The notes: generated from the letters alone by a model not told the origin. DNA of 64,000 bases from JAFIFT01 sp020051095 (GCF_964199965.1 NZ_CAXMZT010000007.1:124001-188000), one strand, 5' to 3'; positions 53,883-62,668 are shown, counted from the stretch's first letter. Made by a program: numbers and translations.

Positions 53883-56825
53883 ATGCCCTCATTACCCGGT
53901 TTAACCTATTTAGCTAACTATCCCACCAAAGACCTGTGGCGATTATTTGTCGATGGGCGGTTTTGGGCCAAAGAAAAGGGTTGGGAAGGCTATGAAAAAA
54001 GGGAGGCTGGTAGTCTCAGTGCAGGACTTGAAAGTTTATTCTACTTTGCTATGAAAGCGAATGAGACCAAAGATTTCGCCATTAGCGTGGAGTTAATCAA
54101 AGAAATTCATGCTCGCTGCGGCAAAGGTGTGACTGAATTAGAAGATAAAAGTCCCGGAGAACCACGAGATCATGAAACCGTATCATTTGCAATTCCTGCC
54201 AGTAAAGCAACGTCCAAAGGCGTTGCCGAGTTATTAGGCATTGAATTTTTAATGAAAAATGCAGAATTTGGCCCAGGAACTCCCTCTGTTTTTGCAGCTC
54301 ATATCAGCACCAATCAATTAGAAGAAGCGAAAAAAAAACCCCATAATATCGACAACCTAGGATTAGCTATCTACCAACAAATGGTCCTAGATGGTTACGA
54401 GAATAGCACGCATTTTTATATCGCACCAAGAGACAACGTCGAAGAAATACTTCATTTTTTAACCGCTTCTTACAATAAAGAGATACAACAAGCCGACACA
54501 CTTGATAAAAAAATAACGATCATCGCAAGGTATACGAAATATTATGAAATACTGCATCCTTTCAAAGATGCCAATGGCAGAACGTTCGTGAATATCTTGA
54601 TGAATATCATGTTAATGAAAGAAGGCTTGCCGCCTGCGACGTTCTATGAACCAAATGTCTTTGATCTGTATAGTAGTGAAGAACTAGCCCACGTCATCAA
54701 AGAGTCTATGTATAATACACTTCACATCATTGACGCCCATAAGACCAGCCAAAAACTATCACTCTACGGTTTTCAAGAAAGCGCTAGTTCCAATTTTTTA
54801 GATGTATTCAAAAGCCCATCCTACGCCACATTAACGACTAACAAGAAAGCCCATTCAACGATAGAGGTCGATGACAAAGCGGTATTAACCGTATTTTCTT
54901 CGCTGGGGAAAGATTACCCACTCCATTGGGCAGTTGTGTATGAAACAGGGGACGGGATACTGGCTGACATTATTTCAAACAATAAAAAAGACATTAACCG
55001 CATTATCCCAGAGGGTGCACCGCCACTGTATGTAGGAAGGACACCCTTGCATATTGCCACCCTAACCAACAATAAAACCATGTTTGATCTGCTACTTAAA
55101 AATGGGGCAGATAGTACCGCTCAAGACTATTCCAGCAAAACAATTTTGCATTACATCGCCGAATATAATAACCCCGAGCTATTGGTTGGCAATGCCTCTA
55201 TCTTAAAAAATTTCAAATTACTGAGCGCTCAAGATCAGCAAGGTAAAACAGCCTTGCACTACGCTGCCGCTTCTGGAAATAGTGACTTAATTAAAATGTT
55301 ATTAATCGATAATCCCGATTACCTCAATAAGCAAGATAAAGACCAGAAAACCGCATTGCATTATGCCGCGGAAGCCGGCAACCTAGAGCTTGTTCAATTA
55401 TTGATTACCACTGGAGCCAAAGTCGATGTGACTGATTCGGCTGGCCATTCTCCCATGTCACTTGCTTGTAAAACCAAACAAAAAGCGGTCATGACCACCT
55501 TGATTGATACGGGCCCTCGAATCGATGAAACAACCTTGTCACTCTTAGCCAATCACAAGGATATTGAAATGTTTAATAGGATGCTTACTAAAATCCCTGG
55601 TTTATTAAAGGACGAAACAACATTTCGATATGCCCTCGCCCTGGGAGACCCTGACATTGTGGATCGTTTTCTATCTGCTGGCATGGATATCAATACCGTT
55701 TTTAGTAGTGATGGCTCAACACCGATATTAAAAGCAGCCTTGTTCAACTATTCTAAGTTGATAGCGTTTCTTGCCAAAAAAAATGCCAACGTCAATATCA
55801 CATTCCCCAGTGGTGAGAATCTATTTCATATTATCGCTATTTCGTCAAAACCCGAGTTAATTATTGAAGGGTTGAAGATGAAAGAAGCGCCTACCTTGCT
55901 TTTCCAACAAAATAAAGCGGGGGAAAGTCCTATTATCCGCTTAGCCAGAAACCGTAGTTTATTACCGATTATCAAGCATAACATTGATTTAAAAGCCCCT
56001 GTGGATAACAAAGGCAATACGATCCTCCATGCTGCCATGGTCAATTTAGATATCCCGGCCATCGAAGCTATTTTGACAAAGGAACCCTCCTTGATTAATA
56101 GCACCAATTCAAAAGGACAAACGCCACTTTGTTATGCTATTGAAAACATGAGTGACTATAAAATATCGAGCAGTCAAAAAGAGCTGATTGACCTTAACCA
56201 ACGATTAGCCACTTATAAAGTGGATTTCACAGCAAAAGATAGTTCTGGAAATACAGCGATAGATTATGCCATTGCCAGAGGTTGGTTCCGTTATAGCCTC
56301 TCTCTCATAACACAGAATGACAAACCCAAATTGCGCCCAGCGATTAACTACTTAGAAAGCCTTACCGAATCAAATTTTAGTCGAACCAAAGATACCTTCA
56401 AAAAAACCTTGCTTTCTCAATTGAGCGATAATCCAATCGTTGCGGCAACGCAATTAGATGAATTATATCGGGACATTCTGCAAAATCGCATTAAAGTGCC
56501 ACAAAACTATAAGCAAGCCTCGATTTTAGACTTCTTTTCAAAAGCGACTCCCGAACAAGTTGTCCACAACGAGATTTTGAAACAAATAGACTTAGCTTAT
56601 CGAAATACAATTATAGAAATCCCTTCCTATCTGGCTTCCGATAGCATACGCGATCACAATAAAAAAGAGGAAATCATAGCCTTACTGCCCGACTATTTAA
56701 GACAACATAAACTTGCTCAAAACATATCATTAACGCAGGTGAGAGACTTACAATCGCAATGCTATGAAGCAATAGAGTCTAAATCCGAGAAAACACAAAG
56801 TAACGTTAATCTTCGCCATCACTAA
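53883..56825 (+). CDS. ankX: AnkX-like Fic phosphocholine transferase with ankyrin repeats
   Basis: The 980-residue protein has a Fic domain at about 105-290 with the motif HPFKDANGRTFVN (His225 to Asn237). The canonical HPF..GNGR..R has Ala in place of the first Gly and lacks the last Arg, consistent with AnkX, whose catalytic His229 uses CDP-choline rather than ATP. From about 382 to 820 ankyrin repeats follow: GRTPLHIATLTNNKTMFDLL, GKTALHYAAASGNSDLIKML, QKTALHYAAEAGNLELVQLL and several degenerate ones. The C-terminus is helical. AnkX of L. pneumophila (949 aa) attaches phosphocholine to Rab1 and Rab35. TATAAT lies about 35 bases before the ATG; no signal peptide. Confidence 0.88.
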   Translation: MPSLPGLTYLANYPTKDLWRLFVDGRFWAKEKGWEGYEKREAGSLSAGLESLFYFAMKANETKDFAISVELIKEIHARCGKGVTELEDKSPGEPRDHETVSFAIPASKATSKGVAELLGIEFLMKNAEFGPGTPSVFAAHISTNQLEEAKKKPHNIDNLGLAIYQQMVLDGYENSTHFYIAPRDNVEEILHFLTASYNKEIQQADTLDKKITIIARYTKYYEILHPFKDANGRTFVNILMNIMLMKEGLPPATFYEPNVFDLYSSEELAHVIKESMYNTLHIIDAHKTSQKLSLYGFQESASSNFLDVFKSPSYATLTTNKKAHSTIEVDDKAVLTVFSSLGKDYPLHWAVVYETGDGILADIISNNKKDINRIIPEGAPPLYVGRTPLHIATLTNNKTMFDLLLKNGADSTAQDYSSKTILHYIAEYNNPELLVGNASILKNFKLLSAQDQQGKTALHYAAASGNSDLIKMLLIDNPDYLNKQDKDQKTALHYAAEAGNLELVQLLITTGAKVDVTDSAGHSPMSLACKTKQKAVMTTLIDTGPRIDETTLSLLANHKDIEMFNRMLTKIPGLLKDETTFRYALALGDPDIVDRFLSAGMDINTVFSSDGSTPILKAALFNYSKLIAFLAKKNANVNITFPSGENLFHIIAISSKPELIIEGLKMKEAPTLLFQQNKAGESPIIRLARNRSLLPIIKHNIDLKAPVDNKGNTILHAAMVNLDIPAIEAILTKEPSLINSTNSKGQTPLCYAIENMSDYKISSSQKELIDLNQRLATYKVDFTAKDSSGNTAIDYAIARGWFRYSLSLITQNDKPKLRPAINYLESLTESNFSRTKDTFKKTLLSQLSDNPIVAATQLDELYRDILQNRIKVPQNYKQASILDFFSKATPEQVVHNEILKQIDLAYRNTIIEIPSYLASDSIRDHNKKEEIIALLPDYLRQHKLAQNISLTQVRDLQSQCYEAIESKSEKTQSNVNLRHH

Positions 56826-56866
56826 GGGAGATCTAGGTAGTGCCTCAATATAATTTCCTTCATTTT

Positions 56867-56926
56867 CCTTCTCCCCAGACATGGGGAGAAGGTGCCCAAA
56901 AGGGCGGATGAGGGGTTGATGAATCG
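56867..56926. repeat. Dispersed CCTTCTCCCC repeat, copy 3
   Basis: CCTTCTCCCCAGACATGGGG, then AGAAGGTGCCC, AAAAGGGCGGATGAGGGG and TTGATGAATCG match the copy at 40744 nearly base for base; both are followed by similar TTATT. It forms a CTTCTCCCC/GGGGAGAAG hairpin and may double as the ankX terminator. Confidence 0.8.
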
Positions 56927-57085
56927 AATGTTATTATTTTGATGAGTAGCAGATTCTGCTTGAGATGCTTATAAAAAATTTTTTCCTAGTCTACGCTAGT
57001 AACGCAACCAAAACATACTTTCTCAACGGGATGTGTATCTCAAAAAATGGCTAGTTTGCTTAAGGCTAATTAGACATTGCTTGGG

Positions 57086-57643
57086 TTATACCATCACTCT
57101 TAAGCCAACCGAAGTTAAAATCATCGCTGGCACATTACCCCCTTTAGAGCTGCCATTCACTTGCACGGTTAACAACAAGTTTCGTGTCAAAGCCGTATCA
57201 CCACCCACACCACCGTATAAAGCAACTCGGGTATGTGTGCCTGTGACAATGCCGGCATTATTGAGGGTATGATGAACCCAGGCAGGTCCGATTTTTGCGA
57301 AAAGATGTACCGAATTTACCAACGGGTAAATCCCTTTGATAACCGCATCTATCACATGATTTTCGCTACCTGTTGGGGGCCTTAGTCCTCCTCCAAAGGT
57401 TTCATCGGTGTGTTGGGTAAACCCGGCTTCCACCGCCCAATTGGGATCAAACTGATAACCCCCATTGACATTCCAGCCAACGCCATCATTGTTATCATTC
57501 CCTGAATTAATCACTTTTTCTTTAATGTAGGAATAACCGATGTTTCCTTCGATATAGATTCCGAGTAGGTCTTGGTTTATGGCAAACCCAGAAGCACTGA
57601 ACAACATGAGTGCACTGCCCATCCACAATACTGATTTTTTCAT
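57086..57643 (-). CDS. OmpA-like outer-membrane beta-barrel protein (185 aa)
   Basis: The start ATG 57643 opens a signal peptide (MKKSVLWMGSALMLFSASGF) and is preferred over the extension to 57709. The mature part has eight strands typical of OmpA/OmpX-type barrels: LLGIYIEGNIGYSYIKEKV, GVGWNVNGGYQFDPNWAVEAGFTQH, HVIDAVIKGIYPLVNSVHLFAKIGPAW, TRVALYGGVGGDTALTRNLLLTVQ, MILTSVGLRVMV. The 'GYQFDPNWAVEAGFT' hairpin is the usual 'GY.f...w..E.gy' motif. No peptidoglycan-binding domain follows. Role: surface barrel, exact function unknown. Confidence 0.85.
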   Translation of the reverse strand: MKKSVLWMGSALMLFSASGFAINQDLLGIYIEGNIGYSYIKEKVINSGNDNNDGVGWNVNGGYQFDPNWAVEAGFTQHTDETFGGGLRPPTGSENHVIDAVIKGIYPLVNSVHLFAKIGPAWVHHTLNNAGIVTGTHTRVALYGGVGGDTALTRNLLLTVQVNGSSKGGNVPAMILTSVGLRVMV

Positions 57644-57853
57644 ATCCTTAATCCTAAAACACATCACCATTATGCCAAAAAAATTGTACCACAACCTGAT
57701 AAAGCGCATGTGATTAGGAAAAACGTGGTGGCAAGTAAGAAACGCTTATTCATAAATTTCCTTATTAAATTTTATTTTTGCAGTTTTAAGCGTAGGATAA
57801 TCTCATATCTCCTATCATTTGACAAACTAGAATTTTCTCTTTGGATGGGCATA

Positions 57854-57887
57854 AAAAAATCCCGGAACATGGAATACCGGGATTTTT
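57854..57887. terminator. Bidirectional rho-independent terminator
   Basis: AAAAAATCCCGG ... CCGGGATTTTTT forms a strong stem (about 12 bp, 10-base loop) with a run of A on the left and T on the right, so it can stop transcription from either strand. It lies 41 bases after the stop of the gene at 57929 (minus strand). Confidence 0.85.
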
Positions 57888-57928
57888 TAAAATGACAAAA
57901 AAAGGAAGTGTTGCTAGTTAATATTTGA

Positions 57929-59260
57929 TTACAAGCAATTCGCAGTCGCATATGCTGCAGAAGTAGCAAGACCCGCCGCGTTTAAAGGCGGTGGAAGGAA
58001 TATTGATCCACCGATTCCAGCGAGCGCTAACCCACAGTTTTTTGCTTTGGTCGCTTCACCTTTCACTTCATTGATCTGTTGCTCAGCGGTTGTTTTCACT
58101 TGCGAAACAGCTTGCTCAAGCTCTAAAATTTTAGCATCACTTTCTAGCTTCGCAGCTTGAAATTTCAAATCAACGTCTTTCATAATGCTATCTCTAATCT
58201 GCGATTCAAATGCAAATAACGGATCGTATTGAGTCACGGTGCCTGTGTTTGGTGTATTGGCTGTAGTCGCTGTGTCGCTGCCAACGAACGCGCTCGTTGT
58301 TGAGTAGGGAACGTCTATAAACGGACTATTATAGCAATACTGGCTATCCATCGTATAATTGCCAAGCGTCCCATTGCCTTCCATGGGTGGGTATAGTGGG
58401 CACATTCCATCGGAAGGCAGGTCATTACCAACGCTTGCAGTCCCAAAAGCATTCCTGCCGATTTGAACAGTAGCTGTGGCGGCTAGCAACACCACGAACA
58501 CCTTGCCAACGGTAGACCAAGAAGGCATGTAGCTGCCAACGGTAGACAACGAAGAAGGCAGATAGTTTTGATACCAGCTTTGGCTTGATTTGGTTTCTTC
58601 ACTAGTTTGCCCATCTAAAGTGCTTGGTGTGCTAACAGGCGAAGCGGTGGTACTTTGGGGTGAAGTTGTTCCTGAATCCAATTTTTCTTCTTCATCATTT
58701 TCTTCTTCATCATTTTGTTCTTCATCTTGTGGAGATTTAGCAGTCGTTTGATCCTCCTCGCCTTCTTGTTGAGAGCTATTCCCAAGCTTTAACTCATCAT
58801 CCTCATTGGCACCCTTTTTGGGGTCGGCCAAAAGCAAACTGCCCATTAGGCTGAGCGAAGAACTTTCTAGCTCACCCTCAAGAACTTCCTTACCCCCTAA
58901 AGTCGCCTGAGGCGTATCGGTTAACTCTTTAACGGTCGCGCTTTGTTTGAAAATACGGTTATACACGAATTTTGTCAGCGCAAACCCAGCTGTTAATAGT
59001 CCAGCCACTGCAATGGCAGAACCCACTGTGATTGCAATTGCCGCAGCAGGTGCTGCCACCAATCCAAAACCGATAGGAAGCAGCCCTAGGCCAATAATAG
59101 TTGCTACCACAGCGACAGATAAAACTAAGAAAGTAAGAAATCCAGCGTAGTAGGGATGCTCTGAGAACCATTTGCGAAAGTTATTAAAAAATCTGGCATA
59201 AAATGGTGTTGTTTCAACTGGCTGATAATCGTTTTCAGTGAATGATGGTGAATTTGGCAT
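57929..59260 (-). CDS. Membrane/coiled-coil hypothetical protein (443 aa), effector-type
   Basis: Residues about 38-60 and 67-95 are two hydrophobic helices (FLTFLVLSVAVVATIIGLGL; AAAIAITVGSAIAVAGLLTA). An acidic, low-complexity stretch (about 160-200, EEGEEDQ, DEEENDEEEK) and a Ser/Thr-rich linker follow, then another helix near 258-278 and a coiled coil (about 355-405, KFQAAKLESDAKILELEQAV). A short hydrophobic C-terminus (GLALAGIGGSIFLPPPL) ends it. There is no signal peptide. This arrangement is frequent in Legionella translocated proteins that act on host membranes, but no catalytic motif is present. The terminator at 57854 follows it. Confidence 0.75.
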   Translation of the reverse strand: MPNSPSFTENDYQPVETTPFYARFFNNFRKWFSEHPYYAGFLTFLVLSVAVVATIIGLGLLPIGFGLVAAPAAAIAITVGSAIAVAGLLTAGFALTKFVYNRIFKQSATVKELTDTPQATLGGKEVLEGELESSSLSLMGSLLLADPKKGANEDDELKLGNSSQQEGEEDQTTAKSPQDEEQNDEEENDEEEKLDSGTTSPQSTTASPVSTPSTLDGQTSEETKSSQSWYQNYLPSSLSTVGSYMPSWSTVGKVFVVLLAATATVQIGRNAFGTASVGNDLPSDGMCPLYPPMEGNGTLGNYTMDSQYCYNSPFIDVPYSTTSAFVGSDTATTANTPNTGTVTQYDPLFAFESQIRDSIMKDVDLKFQAAKLESDAKILELEQAVSQVKTTAEQQINEVKGEATKAKNCGLALAGIGGSIFLPPPLNAAGLATSAAYATANCL

Positions 59261-59458
59261 AATCTTCTCTAGTAATTAAACAGGTTGATGGATTTTGGCC
59301 AGCGATTATACAAACAAAACCTTAAGGTTTTATTAAGAGCACGGTGATTTATTATGAGTCAGCTATGCGCGGGACAAAATGCATTACTCCAGTCGTTGCT
59401 AAGCTCTGGGTGGCAATGACATCAAGATTAATTTATTCCTGGCACAAGGAATCGTCTT
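59261..59458. other. Upstream non-coding region, nothing specific recognised
   Basis: First part of a 510-base gap between the coiled-coil gene and the secreted protein at 59771. It must hold the minus-strand promoter of the coiled-coil gene. The rest of the gap is occupied by two palindromic repeats. Confidence 0.5.
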
Positions 59459-59550
59459 CGCCGATGCTCCCCGTATTCCGGCCAAAGGCCTTCATACGGG
59501 CTACTTTTAAAATGTAGCCCGCATGCAACAAAGTGGAATGCGGGAATTAC
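59459..59550. repeat. Dispersed palindromic repeat (ATTCCGGCCAAAGG / GTAGCCCGCATG)
   Basis: CCCCGTATTCCGGCCAAAGG, CCTTCATACGGGCTACTTTT, then AAAATGTAGCCCGCATGCAA and GGAATGCGGGAA. GGGCTAC-TTTTAAAAT-GTAGCCC is a perfect 7-bp hairpin, flanked by CCCGTAT/ATACGGG and CCCGCAT/ATGCGGG hairpins. A diverged copy is at 16926 and the AATGCGGG hairpin recurs at 43187. Confidence 0.7.
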
Positions 59551-59552
59551 TT

Positions 59553-59641
59553 GGTGAAGCCGAGACATTTTTATTTTTTGTCCTGCACAGAGATGAGTCA
59601 GAATTGTGCCGGCCAAAATTAAAAAAGGCCTCGGCTTCGCC
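59553..59641. repeat. 89-bp inverted repeat with GAAGCCGAG arms
   Basis: GGTGAAGCCGAG (59553-59564) faces CTCGGCTTCGCC (59630-59641), one mismatch over 12 bases, around a T-rich/A-rich spacer. It adjoins the previous repeat directly, so two palindromic elements stand in tandem. Confidence 0.55.
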
Positions 59642-59770
59642 GATTCTCTTTTGTCCGGTAGAAAGGTTAACGTATTTTTATACCCGCCTATCTCCTAACC
59701 GATTGAAAAAAAGCTTGTTCCTTAGAAAGTTCTGACTTATTCTTAATTTTTTAAGAAGTTAGGATAGCGT

Positions 59771-60142
59771 ATGTTAAACAAAATAATGGGTTTCATTTTT
59801 GTAGTACTATTTGTGTCGAGTAGCTATGCTCAAAACACGGAAGAACTGGTTGAATACTCTCATCAATTTCATCCGAATAAAATGGAATCCTTCAGCAACC
59901 CGTTTTTTTGGTCTGTCAACGCTGAATGCCGGGTAAAATTAGATAATCAATCCGCCACATTTCGAGCACTTGTGAAAAATCAAAGCGGCACGGTAAACGG
60001 CCAACCTGTGAAAGAAGGTCAAGAAATCACCATGACCGTTAGCGATGGCCAGTCTATCACCGTATCAGCCTCAGGTTGGGCAACCGTCGAAGTCACCGAT
60101 TTAAGCGCCTTCCCTGTCACCGTTACTTGCAAATTGATTTGA
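59771..60142 (+). CDS. Small secreted beta-rich protein (123 aa)
   Basis: AGGAT lies five bases before ATG 59771. The signal peptide MLNKIMGFIFVVLFVSSSYA is followed by about 103 residues of short strands (NAECRVKLDNQSATFRALVK, TMTVSDGQSITVSASGWATV, VTVTCKLI) with two cysteines, one in the first strand and one in the last, likely forming a disulfide that closes a small beta-sandwich. It is convergent with the Cys-rich secreted protein at 60175. No family recognised. Confidence 0.85.
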   Translation: MLNKIMGFIFVVLFVSSSYAQNTEELVEYSHQFHPNKMESFSNPFFWSVNAECRVKLDNQSATFRALVKNQSGTVNGQPVKEGQEITMTVSDGQSITVSASGWATVEVTDLSAFPVTVTCKLI

Positions 60143-60174
60143 AATATACCCGCAATCAGTTGCTAAGAACCTAT

Positions 60175-60576
60175 CTACTGCATTTGCTTACTCGTCGAGC
60201 TATCTTGTTTCAAGGGTTTTGGCTTATCTGGCGCTGGATTGGTTGAAACTCTTGGGACAACGATATCTTGACCAAACGTTTTTTTAATCCTTATTTCACC
60301 CGGTTGTAATATACTCGACTGACCATTCGCTCTGCGACAACGTTGGGTGTGGCATTTCATTTTACAAACGCTTTGGATACACCCATAACATCCCCAATTA
60401 TCCCAGCAGCAAGCCCAGGTCCCCTCGACTGTTGAGGTAAAGGTTCCGCCTGCAAGCTCACACACGCCTTTCATATCAGAATTTGTCCCACCGGTATTCG
60501 GAGCCGAATATAGGGGGTTTGACAGAAGAATGAAGAGAAAAACGAAACATTGACTTGCGGTCCTTAAAAAAGCCAT
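60175..60576 (-). CDS. Small secreted Cys-rich protein (133 aa)
   Basis: An excellent ribosome binding site (AAGGAGGTGAATC) precedes ATG 60576. The signal peptide is ASQCFVFLFILLSNPLYSA. The mature region holds a dense cluster, CCWDNWGCYGCIQSVCKMKC then TQRC, plus VCELAGG upstream: eight cysteines within about 50 residues. A Pro/Lys-rich disordered tail follows. Such clusters usually form several disulfides in exported proteins or bind metal. No family recognised. Confidence 0.85.
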   Translation of the reverse strand: MAFLRTASQCFVFLFILLSNPLYSAPNTGGTNSDMKGVCELAGGTFTSTVEGTWACCWDNWGCYGCIQSVCKMKCHTQRCRRANGQSSILQPGEIRIKKTFGQDIVVPRVSTNPAPDKPKPLKQDSSTSKQMQ

Positions 60577-60663
60577 GATTCACCTCCTTGGAATCGTACT
60601 CTCTAAGTATGGCAAACTCCTATCAATATTCAACAGAACTTCTAAATAACTTCCTTCATTGTT

Positions 60664-60707
60664 CCCCTCTCCCCGGAAACGGGGAGAGAGTGAGAGAGGG
60701 GTTTTTG
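60664..60707. repeat. Dispersed CCCCTCTCCCC repeat, copy 4 (diverged)
   Basis: CCCCTCTCCCCGGAAACGGG, then GAGAGAGTGAGAGAGGGG; the CTCTCCCC/GGGGAGAG arms form an 8-bp hairpin around GGAAAC. Related to the copies at 3911, 40744 and 56867. Confidence 0.75.
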
Positions 60708-60794
60708 AAATGAAATTATATCGTGATGTGTGGCACCGAGTGCCTAAAATGTTCACGAAAAACATGTTTAGCGAAAAGACTGGCAAGAGGGAAG

Positions 60795-61601
60795 TTAGTG
60801 AGCGTGCTGTGATGCAAGAAACTCATCGATGTATTGATTACAAAGAGCTGGTTCTTCAATACCCGGTGTATGACCTGCATTGGGAATATATTTCAGAATA
60901 GAATGGTCGATATGTTGATGAATTAGTTTAGCCCGTTCCGGTGGTGTAACCATGTCATTGTCTCCCACCATTATCAACGTAGGGCAGCGAATATTGGCTA
61001 ATTCAGACTCAACCCCTTTTCGGTTTAAGACCCCGTCAACTGCTTTTATCACTGTTTTGGGGTTTGCTTCAATTTCTCGCTTCCAAAATTCATACTGGTC
61101 GCGCCGAGCATTATCATTTCGAAAATTATCGGCAAAATATATTTTCATCACCTTTCGAGAAACAGATTTCATGCCAAATAACTTGAGAAGGAGTATCAAA
61201 ACCTTATATTTCAATGAGTAGGGCTCAGCTTGTGCCGAGGTTCCCATCAAAATTAACGATTGAATTAAGTCAGGTCTTCTTGCAGCCACGCGCAAACCGA
61301 TAAAACCGCCCATCGATAGTCCGACAAAATGGACTTTCCCAAATCCGAGGCGCTCAATTAGCTGGATAGTATCATCACATAAACTGTCCATATCATACCC
61401 TGCCTCCGTCACTTCAGACCGACCCTGCCCTCGATGATCATAAGTGATCACACGGTATTTCTTCTTAAGATGTTCAACTTGCGCTTGAAATACTTTCCCC
61501 GACCATAATAGCCCATGTGAAAACAAGATGGTTTCTTCTCCATCCCCTTGAATATCATAATAGTAATAGCAACCATTCACAATTAAGACGACCATTGCCA
61601 T
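60795..61601 (-). CDS. Alpha/beta hydrolase
   Basis: 268 residues with the hydrolase fold landmarks: FSHGLLWSGKVF (oxyanion HG), ITYDHRGQGRSE, VHFVGLSMGGFIGLRVA (nucleophile Ser96 in G-L-S-M-G), MVGDNDMVTPPERA (catalytic Asp216) and NAGHTPGIEEP (catalytic His244). The sequence is of the 3-oxoadipate enol-lactonase/epoxide-hydrolase-like branch, but the substrate is not predictable. Monocistronic, with a short hydrophobic N-terminus that looks like a buried strand rather than a signal peptide. Confidence 0.9.
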   Translation of the reverse strand: MAMVVLIVNGCYYYYDIQGDGEETILFSHGLLWSGKVFQAQVEHLKKKYRVITYDHRGQGRSEVTEAGYDMDSLCDDTIQLIERLGFGKVHFVGLSMGGFIGLRVAARRPDLIQSLILMGTSAQAEPYSLKYKVLILLLKLFGMKSVSRKVMKIYFADNFRNDNARRDQYEFWKREIEANPKTVIKAVDGVLNRKGVESELANIRCPTLIMVGDNDMVTPPERAKLIHQHIDHSILKYIPNAGHTPGIEEPALCNQYIDEFLASQHAH

Positions 61602-61639
61602 TCCAACAAATCACTCTGCCGTAATTATAGAACATTAGA

Positions 61640-61681
61640 CTCTGTACAGGACAAAAAACACAGAACTAATACGTTCCCGTG
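61640..61681. repeat. Single arm of the CTCTGTAC element
   Basis: CTCTGTACAGGACAAAAAAC, then ACAGAACTAATACGTTCCCG corresponds to each end of the 187-bp element at 1946 and matches both of its arms with scattered changes. It lies about 60 bases before the small XRE-like gene. Confidence 0.65.
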
Positions 61682-61743
61682 ATTATTCATAATTCCTTAA
61701 GCTTCAGTCATTAAACTATAAGAAAAGCTAACAGGAGAAGACC

Positions 61744-61986
61744 ATGTCAAATAAAAAACTCACTGAAAGACTAAATAACGAGTTAGATGTGCTTGGTGTG
61801 CCTGAATTAATGACCCAACGCGTGCATGCTTGCTCTAAGATGTTCAAGCTTCCTAAATTTAAAGTGGAAGCCATGCTATCTGGCATCAGCGCTTTTGATG
61901 CTAACGCCATTGAAAAAGTCGCCAACGAGCTGGATGTCAGTAAAGAGTGGCTGCTTGGCTATAGTAATGAAAAAACGAAACATTAG
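61744..61986 (+). CDS. Small XRE/HTH-like DNA-binding protein (80 aa)
   Basis: AGGAG with a six- to eight-base gap precedes ATG 61744. The protein has a recognisable short HTH-like run: LPELMTQRVHACSKMFKLPK is less typical, but KFKVEAMLSGISAFDANAIEKVANELDVSKEWLLGY mirrors the second half of Cro-like folds ('k..i...l.G......l..iA..l.vs..wLl.G'). A lone domain of this kind can act as a repressor or be the remnant of a phage regulator. A terminator follows at 62042. Confidence 0.75.
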   Translation: MSNKKLTERLNNELDVLGVPELMTQRVHACSKMFKLPKFKVEAMLSGISAFDANAIEKVANELDVSKEWLLGYSNEKTKH

Positions 61987-62041
61987 GGAATGCCCTAGTG
62001 TCGTTTCTTGATCTCCACTGAGTCCAACTTCTTAAAAACAA

Positions 62042-62070
62042 AAGGCCGAGCAATGCTCGGCCTTATTTTA
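62042..62070. terminator. Rho-independent terminator
   Basis: AAGGCCGAG / CTCGGCCTT stem (9 bp, loop CAATG) followed by ATTTTAT. It lies between the XRE-like gene and the convergent PNPOx-fold gene, with T on the plus strand and A on the left, so it serves mainly the plus-strand gene. Confidence 0.85.
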
Positions 62071-62089
62071 TCAAAAATCGTCTTGCCTG

Positions 62090-62668
62090 CTACGGTTTTA
62101 CTTTTGGATAGGCATAGTTAGAATGGTCCACTTTCCATTGCCCCTTGCCATCTTTGACATAATGAACATAGCTTGTTTGAACCATGTCCTTAGACTTATC
62201 TGTTATAGCAAACTGAGCAGAAACCGGTACTAATTCATATTCATAGAACTTCGCTTTGTTTTGTGTATCTTTAATCCGTGTTTTAGCCAAGCCTTTGCCT
62301 TTGACTTCGCCAGTCACTTTTATTTGAATATGCTCGTTGCCAACGCTCCATACAAATAATAAAGAAGCTTTTGAATTTTCCCTCATATGCGTTACTTTAG
62401 CCGTATTCGTGTGGGTTGCAAACAGGAAACCTTTATCCGAGACACCTAAGATGTGCATCATTCTTTGATGTGGATATCCTGCATTATCAATGGTAGCGAG
62501 CGATGCGTGCTTTAAATGAAGAACTTGATGTTTTTTCGCATAGTCGAACCAACGCTGGTATTCATTGATAGGGTTAGTTGAATTTTTAGTTAGCATCCCA
62601 GTCATATCGCTGGCGTGCAAATTGAAGGACAGAAACAACGAACAGACTACTAAGAGTAATTTTTTCAT
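62090..62668 (-). CDS. Exported pyridoxamine-phosphate-oxidase-fold protein
   Basis: ATG 62668 is the better start (AAAGGA seven bases upstream; the in-frame GTG three bases earlier is possible). The 192-residue protein has a signal peptide (MKKLLLVVCSLFLSFNLHAS). The rest matches the PNPOx/flavin split-barrel: FDYAKKHQVLHLKHASLATIDNAGYPHQRMMHILGV (R...M.lk motif), GFLFATHTNTAKVTHMRENSKASLLFVW and EHIQIKVTGEV. An FMN-binding PNPOx fold usually stays in the cytoplasm, so export is unusual. The final Trp/Tyr segment (QWKVDHSNYAYPKVK) replaces the C-terminal RL.P tail of true PdxH. Substrate unknown. Confidence 0.82.
   Translation of the reverse strand: MKKLLLVVCSLFLSFNLHASDMTGMLTKNSTNPINEYQRWFDYAKKHQVLHLKHASLATIDNAGYPHQRMMHILGVSDKGFLFATHTNTAKVTHMRENSKASLLFVWSVGNEHIQIKVTGEVKGKGLAKTRIKDTQNKAKFYEYELVPVSAQFAITDKSKDMVQTSYVHYVKDGKGQWKVDHSNYAYPKVKP

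Noticed and set aside
60659..60901. 80-codon plus-strand frame
   Set aside because: It starts in the dispersed repeat and ends inside the alpha/beta hydrolase gene on the other strand.
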